Assembly (NCBI GenBank): GCA_018350325.1
Contig: JAEVLN010000002.1
Location: 2,026,288 to 2,090,287, forward strand
From: Globodera rostochiensis
Taxonomy: Eukaryota > Nematoda > Chromadorea > Rhabditida > Heteroderidae
Length of the DNA stretch: 64,000 nucleotides
Direction: 5' to 3'
Of the stretch, positions 23,492 through 33,340 are shown piece by piece (the stretch's first letter is position 1; every line of letters begins with the position of its first letter). A model generated the notes under the pieces. That model did no database searches. It worked only from the letters and a program-made list of their open reading frames with translations, and was not told the DNA's origin. The translations under genes and the position numbers were made by a program.

Positions 23492-25383
23492 GTGCGTTTT
23501 TTCCATCATTTTCAAAAGGTTAACACAACTTTTTCCCGTAAAGTTTCCGACAACGAAAAGTGCGCGTAAAAAGCTCCCGCCAGAACTTTTATTCGAATTA
23601 GTCCATTGTGTCCGTGCTGAACACGACGTTTTGAACTCCATTTTTTCCTCTTCTCAAATGCTGCGAAAGTTTCTGCTGCCCCGAGTCGTCAGATGGCAAG
23701 AAGTTCGGCTTTCTGTAAGCTTTTTTATTGGATTTTTCAGTGCTTTATATTAGGGTTGTCATCCCGACTCCGTCCCTCCCCTACCACGCAAATCTAGGCC
23801 ATTTTTCGGGGTTTTCTCCCCTGTGGTCGTGAGTACTTTTTGACAAAAAATTTATTGCATTTTTACAAAAAACCGCATATAAAAATGGTGGCTTGTTGGT
23901 ATGTCTGTTCGGCGAGTCAAGTGTTCGTTTGGGTTCGAACCCACTTGAATGCAAGCACTTATTTACTTTTATTTGGACTTACTCTCCACTAGAGTAGGAC
24001 GGGACCGGGATTTTGGGAAAAACCTTCTGAGTTTTCTGTACAGTTACGGTGGTTAAACAATTTTAAAAATTCCTTTTAACTTTTTCCAATTTAGAAACAA
24101 ATATTTTAGATGACAATTCACAAGCTTTTCATTCATTTTTTGTTGGACGAAATCAAAAATCAATTAGGGGGTTGCAATTCATTTTTGGAGCGATTTTCTT
24201 AACAAATCTTGTTAAGTTTTTAAAAAAAAATCTTCAATCTCTTAGAAAATTTCAAAATTTTCTCGGGCGGCGTCTATCGGCACCGCCGACCCTCCCCCTC
24301 CCCAAAAAAAAGCTTAAAATAGATTTAGAAGGCCGCTGAAAAAAAGACACCCTTCAAAATTTTTAAAAATAATTACTGTTAATATTTCAAAAAATATTTA
24401 TTAAATAAATTATTTAAAAAAAAAATTAATTTTTTATTTTTATTTGAAAATTTTTCCATTTTCCGTTGTTCCGTTGTTTTTGCCCTTTTTTTCGTTTTCC
24501 GTTAAAAAAAATTTTCCTTTTTCAGTTTTTTGAAAATAAATTTCCGCCCATCCTCGGCGGTGTCGATAGGCGCCGCCGAGAAAATTTTGAATTTTCGTCT
24601 CCGATTTGTTAAGAGATTTGCAAGCAAAATTTTAAAAATACAGCAAATTTTTTTTTGAAGCTTTATCTGTCATTTTGAATATTAGATTAAAATTTATGAA
24701 AATCATCCGAATCAAATAAATAAGAACATTTGCTTTAGGATCACTCAACATTGAACAATGTCATAAATTTTTAAACATTCAGTGAATTTGTCCAACCAAA
24801 AAATGAAATGAATTTGTGAATTGTATCTAACATATTTTTAAAAAAGCGGAAAAATTTTAAAGAATTTTTATGATTAATCCGGTATTTCGATTTTTCAAAA
24901 ACCGGAATCGGGATTTTTTAGGAGTATAAAAATACAAATTTAATGCCAAAACTTTAGTTGGTGGGTCCGACGGTGCCAATAGGCGCCGCCGAGAAAATTC
25001 GAATTTTTATTGTTAAGAGATTTGCAATCACAGTTTAAAAAATGCCTGTATTTTTTTGAAGCTTTTTAAGAATGGGAAAGGTCGGCGGTGCCGATAGCAC
25101 CGCCGGGAAATTCTTTTGAAGATTTAACAATGTTTGTTAAGAAATTGCTTTAAAGTTTTAGAAATTTGGACAATTTTAAGCGAAATTCCTAGAAAATTTA
25201 AAAAGCAAGGAATTTAGTAGGAAAAACCCTAAAATCTGCTTAAGCAGGTTGGTCACTCTGGCAGAACGATAAATAGGTAAGTGGTTGCACTCAAGCGGGT
25301 GTGGCAAAACGACACACCACAAGGCCATAGATTTACTAAATTAACGCTTTTATACTTCTTTTGAACCGAAAATAATCATTTAG
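23492..25383. other. Intron-like DNA with several repeats
   Basis: It contains one tRNA-like B box (23932-23942), several cggcggtgccgataggcgccgcc cores (about 24265, 24555, 24960 and 25080) each followed by gaaaattttgaattt and gttaagagatttgc, and AT-rich filler. A short open stretch 23657-23716 translates to CCESFCCPESSDG and is followed by gtaagc, but it has no acceptor, so I do not call it an exon. Confidence 0.5.
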
Positions 25384-25521
25384 AAATATATCAACCTTCA
25401 AGCAATGCATGCTCGGGTTCTGAGTCTTGAGTGTTGGAGTTCTGTTGTTGGTTCCGCAGCTTTTAACGCGGATTGCCAATCGTTTTTGGACCGTCTGAAA
25501 AACTATCTCACAGACGTTTCG
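25384..25521 (+). CDS. Exon A2, diverged copy of the WHFIVGG-type exon
   Basis: Acceptor attag, donor TCG|gtaaatgg as in A1; 46 codons, phase 0. It aligns along its length with A1: MHARVLS to MHDRLLN, VVGSAA to IVGGAG, FNADCQSFLDRLKNYLTDVS to the A1 helix. The Trp-His pair of A1 is Trp-Ser here. The nucleotide sequence has diverged far more than between B1 and B2, so the exon pair may have duplicated together and then evolved at different rates. Confidence 0.65.
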
Positions 25522-25916
25522 GTAAATGGTTTATCGGGGAAGAGTAGGTTTCGATCAGAAGATAATCAAATTTTGCGGGCCTGACCCAAGAAAATTTGAG
25601 TAAAAATCGTGGCTTAATTTTTGTTTCATATGTAATATATCCCGGACAATCCGAACTGAATGTTAATTGCGTGAGTTGAAAACCACTTAATTGTATTTTG
25701 TGATCTAAAATTCGGTCAAATCGGTTCCGGCAGTCGGTAAGCAATCGCCTTTAATGGGATGGGGTATCCGGGGAGAATGCTTAGGGAAAAATCCGGAAAA
25801 CCTCCCGTATCCACAATGTTCCTTCCCCAAATCCTTGCCCATCAACCACTTCCATCCTTGCGTCCGAAAGTTTATTCATTTCCAAATGTCGACGAAGAAG
25901 AAATGGTACAAAATAG

Positions 25917-26713
25917 TAGGGCTGCTCGGGAATTGAAATTTACCGAGAAATGACACCGAGACCCAAAAAACCCGAGAAATTTCTCGGTTCGAGAACCGAG
26001 ACCGCGAAATTTTGTTTGTTTTTTTTGAAATTCACTAAAAAAAAATTTTGATTTTAAGCTCCACAAGTTTTCAATGTCGATTTTTAAGGGTGCATTTTCC
26101 GTTTTACTTTACGATTTTTTTTTTGCAAATTCTACTTCACTTTTAGGGGGGTCGGCAGTGCCGAAGGCGCCGCCGAAGGCGCCGCCGAAAAAAAATTTGA
26201 ATTTTGAAGAAAAAGAACGGGTCCGGTGGTCCCGATAGGCGGCACCGGGGAAAAAAAGAGTTTAGTGAATTCAGTCAGGAAAATGCGCCTAAAAGTTTTT
26301 TAGTCCACCCCTAGTTTGCATCCTTTTTTAGAACGTAAATTGAATTGGCGAAATAAACCCACACTAAAATTTGCAACAACAAAAACACCATTTTATAAGG
26401 GTTTCTGAGTGATTTTTTCTGTTTTGACTAACAATAAATTAAAAGAATAAAAAAATCGGTTCTCAATAGAGGAGTAGAAACTCAGATAAATAAACTACGA
26501 GACAGAATTCAACCACTGAGCCAACGTAGACCCTCTTAGGCACCATCGTGCAAAAGATATTTTTCGATCTTTCAGGCTCAGAATTCTGTAATGATTTCTC
26601 ACCAAAAAAAGTCAATCTTTACCAGTGCAAAAAAGTCTCGTTTTCCGAAACTAAAAACCCGAGACCGAGACCCAAAAAAACCGATATGTGATCGAGAATC
26701 TCGAGCAGCCCTA
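25917..26713. mobile_element. 797-bp hAT-type non-autonomous element with 8-bp TSD
   Basis: Inverted termini TAGGGCTGCTCG / CGAGCAGCCCTA are flanked by identical CAAAATAG (25909-25916 and 26714-26721). The inside is non-coding and carries ggcggtgcc-type cores at about 26150-26245, a tRNA-like A box on the minus strand at 26511-26526, and cgagaccgag words just inside both ends. No transposase frame. It sits in the intron between A2 and B2. Confidence 0.88.
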
Positions 26714-26990
26714 CAAAATAGTGGCATTTTCATGGCATCGAGGAGTCAAAATAGTGGCATTTTTATGGCATGGAGGAGTCAAAATAGTGGCATTTTTATG
26801 GCAATTTTTCTTAAAGAATTTTTAAACAAAAAAAATTTTTTTGAATTTTTGGAGATTTTAACTTCAAGTTGTACGAATCAAAGAAGCACTATTTTCGGTA
26901 AATTCCCATTTTTCCCTCAAAAAATAAAATTTTTTACAAAGTTCAAAAAGGTGGCATAATTGTGGCAGAAGTGGAAATGTGGCAAAAAAA
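26714..26990. repeat. Dispersed tggcatttttatggca module
   Basis: Three tandem copies of a roughly 35-bp unit (aaaatagtggcatttttatggcat-gaggagtc) with flanking cttaaagaattttt. The same module occurs at 7130-7205, 16180-16260 and 56430-56470. Confidence 0.7.
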
Positions 26991-27137
26991 AAGTGGTAAA
27001 TTTTCAAAACAGTAGCATTTGCCTTTAAAAGAGGGCATTCTGAGAGCCTTGTGCTCGAGGCACGGCACGACTCTTGAAGGTCCCCGGGGGAATGAGCCAC
27101 TTTGCCCTTCACCCCCTTTGGTTTGGTTCTGGTTCAG

Positions 27138-29715
27138 ATTCTCAAGCAAAAGGCTGTGTGCGTGCTCGTCGGTGACACGGACCCGAATGTGAAGGGAATG
27201 ATCACTTTCACGCAGGTGGCTTTTTGCTATCATTTTCGAAGGGTTAACACAAATTTTTTTAAATTTAGGACAGTGTGACCACTCCAGTCACAATCACGGG
27301 CCAGATCAGCGGCCTTTCGCCCGGTGGACACGGTTTTCATGTTCACGGTGGGATAGTTTTATTTATTTTCTTTTTTTGCTAATTTTGTTTAGAATTCGGC
27401 GATCTTAGAAACGAGTCCACTGCCGGGCCCCACGTCAATCCGATAAACAAATTGCACGGAGGACAAAGTGTAAGTCCCCACAAATGGGAAAAATGAAATT
27501 AAACCACCTGTAACTGTCCGGGCAAATCAGTGTTTTTTGTTTCGCCGAATAGTAATGTTTTCTTTTCGTTAATGTTTTCTTTATTATGTCATTAATAATC
27601 GAATAATATCATAATTTTGATTAGGAAACCAAGCATAGTTGAGGAAGCGGGAAAAATTTTGAAATTTTGTAAAGAAACCTCATCAAAATATTCACAAAAT
27701 CAAGCATTTTGATTCAGAAAAATTTTCAAAACCAACAATAGGTTTACCTAATTTAGGGGCAAACCTATTTCAAGTAAAAAGGACTTTTGCCCCAATTTTA
27801 GCCATTATTTGGGCTTTTTTTTGAAAATTTTTGAGAAAAAATGCAATAAAATTGGTGTCCGGACATTTCGCCCATTGGACATTTCGCCCGGTAACGAAAA
27901 AACGGACGTTTTGCCCGGTAGTGAAAAAAAGGACGTTCACCCATAAATTCCGCCCACATTTAATAAAAGCTTGTAAATATTTTAAATTGATGGATAAATT
28001 TGAATTTAGCTAAAGTTGAATATTTGGCTAGCATTGTACTCAAAAATTCATTATGTAATCAAAACAAACTCAAAAAATACAATGACAACCCATTTTTGCC
28101 AATTTTTTGTTGGCTAATGCTTTCTTCATAGGGACTCCCGACGGAAACTTTTTGCGGATTCTTACTCAGCTCGACGAGACGAATCGATTGGTAGTATTTT
28201 TATTTGAATCTGAACCATTCAATGGGCGAGCGATGGGCGAAATGTCCTACGGGCGAAACGTCCGTTTTTTCGTTACCGGGCGAAATGTCAGCGGGCGAAA
28301 TGTCCAATGGGCGAAATGTCAGCGGGCTAAATGTCCAATGGGCGAAATGTCAGCGGGCGAAATGTCCAATGGGCGAAATGTCAGCGGGCGAAATGTCCAA
28401 TGGGCGAAATGTCCGATAGCCATAAAATTTTAAATTTTCTTGCTAAGATCACTAATTACAATATACCGTATATCCTAAAATAGAGCCCCATGGGGCTCTA
28501 TTGTTCAAACCCCCCCCCCAAAAAAAAAGGGGGGGGCTCTATTTTAGGGTGGGGCTCTATTTCAGAATGGGGCTCTATTGTTTAACCTATTTTTTCAGAA
28601 AATGTTAACAAAACTAGCAATTTTTGCACAAATTTTTGGCAAAATTTAGAAAGTTGACCATTTTTAGCCTAACGCACAAATCCGTAAAAATTTTTTGGCG
28701 GAAGCCTCTTTGAAGCAAGTTATGAGCCCGGGACTGAAGTGTCTTTTTCCGTGGGGACTCAGTTGGCCATTGATTAAAAATGGGAAAAATCACTCATATT
28801 GTTCACTTTTATGTAGGGTTGGACGGTAACGGAATTTGACCGGGACCAGAAAAATCGGGACCGGGACCGGGACCAAGATTTTCAACCAGGACCGGTACCG
28901 GGACTAACCGGGACTTTTCAAGGGAAATTTTTTTTGTGTTCAATGCTAAAACAAAAAATTTTTTGTTATTCAAAAATATCTTCCTCATTGTCTTTAAATT
29001 CAATTTTATCCTATCATTTTTTGGGATTCTGCCGTAGAGGGTGTCCGGCGCCGCCGGGGAAATTTTTGAACATTTTAATGATATTTGTTAAGAAAGCAAA
29101 AATTCAGGAAGATGTGATGAATTAATTTCAAAAATTCTTGTGTTAGCTAGCAATTTAATTAAAAATTATTAAAATATTAAAATATTTTTATTATTAGGGG
29201 AAGAAAAATTATGTGAGTAGAGGAAAAAGGATAAATAAACGTTTGTACTCAAGCGGACTCGAACCCGACACAAACATTTGAGTTGCCGGAAGACAAACCA
29301 CTAAGACACCGAGTTCTTTGGGAGTCACTTGTAAAAAATGATTAAAATTGGCGCTCGAATAGATTTTCTTCGAAAAAATCAAATTTGGACTTGGGACATA
29401 CGCAAAGGTTTCAGGGAGAATTTCGTCACGTGCGCTTGCTAGGCAATGTGCATGCCGGCGCGGACGGTGTGGCCAAATTTGAATTTACGGGTAGCGGTAT
29501 TTCGCTGAGCGGTGCCCACAACATCGTCGGCCGTCCGCTGGTCGTGCACAAATTGGAGGACGTTTTGGGTGCAATTGATTATTCGCATGTCGTTTTGATC
29601 GAATTATTCAGGCCATGGGTTGCACGGTGAGGAACAGAAGAACAAAATGACCACCGACAACGCGGCGCCGTGTCTGTCATGCGGAGTGATTATGATTGGC
29701 ATAGGGAGGCCGTGA
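27138..29715 (+). CDS. Cu/Zn superoxide dismutase-like domain, five exons
   Basis: Exons 27138-27215, 27269-27347, 27393-27469, 29415-29568 and 29612-29715 (TGA 29713-29715) join in frame through gt..ag introns. The domain follows the family order: KAVCVLVGDTDPNVKGMITF, GGHGFHVHEFGD, AGPHVNP, KLHGG, RHVRLLGN, GRPLVVHK, LSCGVIMIG. In human SOD1 numbering the copper histidines 46, 48, 63 and 120 and zinc histidines 71 and 80 are present. Asp83 is Leu (RHVRLLGN for RHVGDLGN), Arg143 is Cys (DNAAPCLSCG for GNAGSRLACG), and Cys57 is missing while Cys146 stays. The electrostatic loop is also altered (HGLHGEEQKNK). There is no start codon in the first exon, which opens with an acceptor, so upstream exons (A1, A2 or the secretory exons at 5346) are expected. 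Active enzyme status is doubtful. Confidence 0.85.
27470..29414. repeat. SOD intron holding a foldback element and other repeats
   Basis: The 1.9-kb intron contains a foldback built of gggcgaaatgtcc words: a left arm at 27852-27940 is the reverse complement of 28250-28320, and the right arm expands into a 31-bp tandem repeat to about 28425. Further on are cctaaaatagagcccc inverted copies around a palindrome agagccccatggggctct (28480-28570), a ccgggacc repeat (28814-28925), a ggcgccgccgg core (29045) and a tRNA-like copy (29240-29315). Confidence 0.75.
29240..29315 (-). other. tRNA-like sequence (SINE)
   Basis: Minus strand: A-box-like gtgtcttagtggtttg (29311-29296) and a B box GGTTCGAGTCC (29265-29255). 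This is the best-preserved internal promoter of the tRNA-like set, but cloverleaf stems are poor. Confidence 0.5.
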
Positions 29716-31240
29716 TTCGTTAATAATTTGTGCCTTTCACAAGCTGTGGACAAGGACGCCATTCCAGTACTCATAATTTTCTCAGTTGCTTACGCACAAA
29801 AGAATCAGTTTTAGAGATCTTTGCATGTTTTAAAAAATGATTTTAAATTAACTAGACATACCTAGTCGGGATTTGATCATTTCAGTACCGCCCTGATCAG
29901 ATGGTTCCATGACTTTTTATCAATGGACTATTCGTCAACGACATTTCGTCAATAAGAAAGAATTTTAAAAAACAACAAATTTTAATTAAATTTAAGCCAA
30001 CAATTTTTCGGAATAGTAAACGTGTCCCACACAAAAAAGAGCCTCAAAATCATTCAAAAACATATTATGAGCGTGTTTTTGAAGGCTAAATTGATTTATG
30101 AAAAATTTTTGAAATTTCGAAAAACCTTTGAATTTGGGTTTGTAAATAAAGTTTTAGCCTCATCACCTAATTGATCAGGTTAAAATTTGTGATACAAATA
30201 TTATTCGAGTTGTTTATTTTCAGTTCCCAAATTTTGTAACAATTTGTACGCTTCCAAAATATGTTTCACATTTTAAAATCTTCAAAATTTTATTAAAATA
30301 CCTTTCAAAATGTAGAGGATTAAAAATAGCAGCCTCGGGGCTTCTATTTAGGAAAAACGGTAATTTGCATCAAAAATCCCCCTATTTGCCGTCACAATTT
30401 TGAATTTGTAGACATTTATTAATTTGGGTTCGAAGTTTGAAATATGTTGAAACGAAATTAGGTTAGAATTCTAAGACCCCCTAATTTGAGCAAATCCAGA
30501 TCCTGGTCTGCTTCTTCGGGAACAACTCTCGAAATTTAAGGGAATTAGTCACGAAAAATTCAAACTGATAAATTTCGATTGCGTAAATTTTTGAAATTCA
30601 TTCTTTTGGTTGCAGCAAGATTCCCAGTGAATTCGTTGAAAATCTATGAATGGAGAATTAAGGACAGCGGCCCAAAATACAAATCTTAGAAATAAGGACA
30701 TTTGAGACAGACTCCTGCATTATACTTACTGTATACATGTGTGAAACTTATGAGAATATTCCAAAAAAATAACGATTTGAAATTAGGCATTGTTGCGTTA
30801 GTTTTTTTACTTCTAAATTAAAATTATAAATAGGTCTCAAAAATAGGGTACACACAAATTTAAATATTGTGAAGCCGAACCCAGTTGACCACCAACAACC
30901 ATCGCAAGGACGGTCAAAACAAAAATGTCGTCACTAGGACGGAAAATTGGCACTAAGAAAGCAAGCGCCGTCGCAGGGACGGTTAAACAAGAATGTCGTC
31001 GCTAGGACGGTAAAGGACACAAAAAAGCTAACGCCGTCGCAGGGACGGTTAAACAAGAATGCCGTCGCTAGGATGGTAAATGACACAAAAAAGCAAACGC
31101 CGTCGCAGAGACGGTTAAACAGAGTCAAAAATTCAAAATTTTCTCGGCGGAGCCTATCGGCACCGCCGACCCCCTTCCACGTTTTTGAAAAAATTTTCCA
31201 CGTTTTTTCTACGTTTTTGAACTCGTTTTCCACGTTTTAG
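29716..31240. other. AT-rich DNA and a 60-bp tandem repeat
   Basis: 29716-30890 is AT-rich with no supported exon. 30900-31130 holds about four units of a roughly 60-bp repeat (cgccgtcgcagggacggttaaaca, gtcgtcgctaggacggtaaa), followed by the dispersed cggcggagcctatcggcaccgccg core at 31141-31170. Confidence 0.6.
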
Positions 31241-32280
31241 TGTTTTGCCGATAACATCCCTGATCCCAATCGAAACGACCAACAGGTCGAGCAGGGCGAT
31301 GCCAAAGTTGAGAAGCGAATTGAAAACTGGCCAAAATTTTGAGAAGAAGCATTAATCTTTTCGGGAACAGTTTGCCGCCTTTCACCGAGTCCAAGCAGTG
31401 CGGAACCAATTCAACGGTGACCATGGAACGTGATTCCATGGGTTAGAGTCCGGGCAAACGATCTGGCGGGATTCCGGAAACGAGCGAAAATTAACCCAAA
31501 TTTTAGACTGAATTTTATTTTGAATCCTAAACCTTTGAAAATTTTTGAGCCAAAAGGAGCCCAACTGCATTTTTGAATTCAGAGAAATTTTTAAAATTTT
31601 AGCAAGCGATCGAAGTGTTGCGCAAAGCACAACAGGACAATGAATTGCATTCCGTTGAGTGCAAGGTGAAGAAGATGCCGAGCAAGTTACGTTCCTTTTT
31701 TTATTCTTTAAAAATCAAAATTTCAAAAAAATTAAAATTTTTCCAATTTTTTAGGTCTATTATTTGTACGGGCAGTGCTCTGCTGGTGGTGAAGCGTTGC
31801 GTCGTTTCTTTTCACTGATTTCGCCCGAAGAATGGGGCGGTGATCGCGCGTTGGAGAGGCGATCAATGCAATTTTTGGGTGCTTATCGGCTCGAATTTGA
31901 TCAAAGTTGGAGCAGACAGGACGCCAACGAGGCGCCAAATTTGAATAGGAAAATTCAAATTTAGGGACAAATTCCTTGGTAAATGCTTTAACTCTTTTTT
32001 AATTCTTATCAATTAAGAATTTTCTTTTTGAAGTAAGAATCATTTGTTTTCTAGCATTTGTGAAAGCACAAAACCCGATTCTATGTGGAAAATTTGTTTT
32101 TCTTTTCCATGTTTCCGAACAACCGGGTTATCTGGTTACCAGCGACATGACCAAAAATACGTTCATAACATCAATTTTTCTCCACCTACGACTCATTCTC
32201 TTTGTATCGATCGACTCGTTCCCGTTATAAATTTATTTATGGGGGAACGAGTCGATAAAAAGGGAACGAGCGCCGTTCGC
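31241..32280 (+). pseudogene. Duplicated unknown gene, copy 2
   Basis: Exon-like blocks in order. 31241-31342 opens after cacgttttag with CFADNIPDPNRNDQQ and runs to a stop at ccaaaattttga; a one-base slip in that A/T run lets the frame continue to about 31440 (NLFGNSLPPFTESKQC). 31603-31665 (QAIEVLRKAQQDNELHS, donor AAG|gtgaag) joins in phase 0 to 31755 onward (VYYLYGQCSAGG, FSLISPEEWGG, FLGAYRLEFDQ). The last exon has one extra base (ttgaatagg versus ttaatagg in copy 1) and hits a stop near 31963 before the donor at 31979. So copy 2 keeps the middle exon but is shifted in the last, the reverse of copy 1. Family not recognised. Confidence 0.5.
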
Positions 32281-32773
32281 CCAAACTCTCGGGTGAGCCT
32301 GGGAATTTCGGGATTAGAACCTCCGCAACTTTAAATGCCGGCAAATTCCAATTTTTCGGACTTTTTTCAGTTCCTTCTTTGCCGTCCGATGTGCCATCAT
32401 AACACCGATGGGACTGTGCTGGTCAAATAAGTGAAAGCGATATGACACGAAAAGCCAATCAAAATATATTCATTATAAAAATTTCACATTTGGTCGATTG
32501 AAAATGCGATGGTGGGTGGAGGGAACAACAAAATGTGAGAATGCCAAAATACGCAAATGAACATTTTAATAGTATACAAATTGTTGAAAAAATGATAAGA
32601 AAAATAAATTAGAAATTTAAGCAATAAAATAATTTCACTGATTGATCAGATGGATGAATGAATGGATGGTTTGGGTTGGATGTGCGCGACAGTTTTTTGG
32701 ATTAAAAATAAATTGTTGACAAATGTAAAAATGGAAAAAAACAAAAAAAATTCCATCCGTGGACTCATTGATT
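32281..32773. other. 3' flank of the IRS-like gene
   Basis: Holds the 3' untranslated region of the minus-strand IRS-like gene. I see no clear AATAAA on the minus strand within 200 bases of the stop codon, and no other gene. Confidence 0.4.
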
Positions 32774-33340
32774 TTATGTTATCACTTTTAATAGCGTTTC
32801 GCTGTTGCTGAGCACGTATTCGTCGTCTTCCTCCTCCTGCTTGGCCGGTTGGTGCAATTTTGCCTGCGAGTCGGCTGACGCCAGCGACGAGGGGGGCCTT
32901 AAACAAAACAAACAAAAATTTTTCCGATTCTGTAAGCTTTGAATGAACACATTTTGAAACAAAAAAAAAATTTTTGTTTCTTTTCCGATTTTGTAAGCCT
33001 TGAATGATCACATATTGAAACAAAAATGTTTTAAGTCAGATGACTACCACCGAAAATTGTCTGAATAAGTAGTATAGTACACATCAAAGACAAAGATACA
33101 TTTTTGTAATGTGAACTTGTGTGTAATTAAGGAGTAAAAATTAATTTGAAAATTCAGTTTTTGTCATAAAATTTAGAAGAAAACACAAAAAGTTGTGGCT
33201 GAATGGAAGGCACCGATGCCATAAAAATTTAAAAACAAATTTTACCGGCTCGATGGACGCCGGTTGCTTGCCCTGCTGTCCCTCTTAGGGCCAATTGAAG
33301 CAGTAGCGCCGCCGGCAGCACATTCTTGGATTGTCTCAAA
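32774..33340 (-). other. ist-1: C-terminal exons with an EYVLS tyrosine
   Basis: The final exon reads PPSSLASADSQAK, then an acidic run into EDDEYVLSNSETLLKVIT and stop. An acidic patch before Tyr-Val-Leu resembles C-terminal SH2-docking tyrosines of vertebrate IRS, although the exact consensus differs. The penultimate exon (33340-33247) is short, and its phase depends on one base that I could not confirm. Confidence 0.6.

Noticed and set aside
23657..23716. Cys-rich stretch CCESFCCPESSDG before a gtaagc donor
   Set aside because: No AG acceptor upstream in a usable position; kept only as a note.
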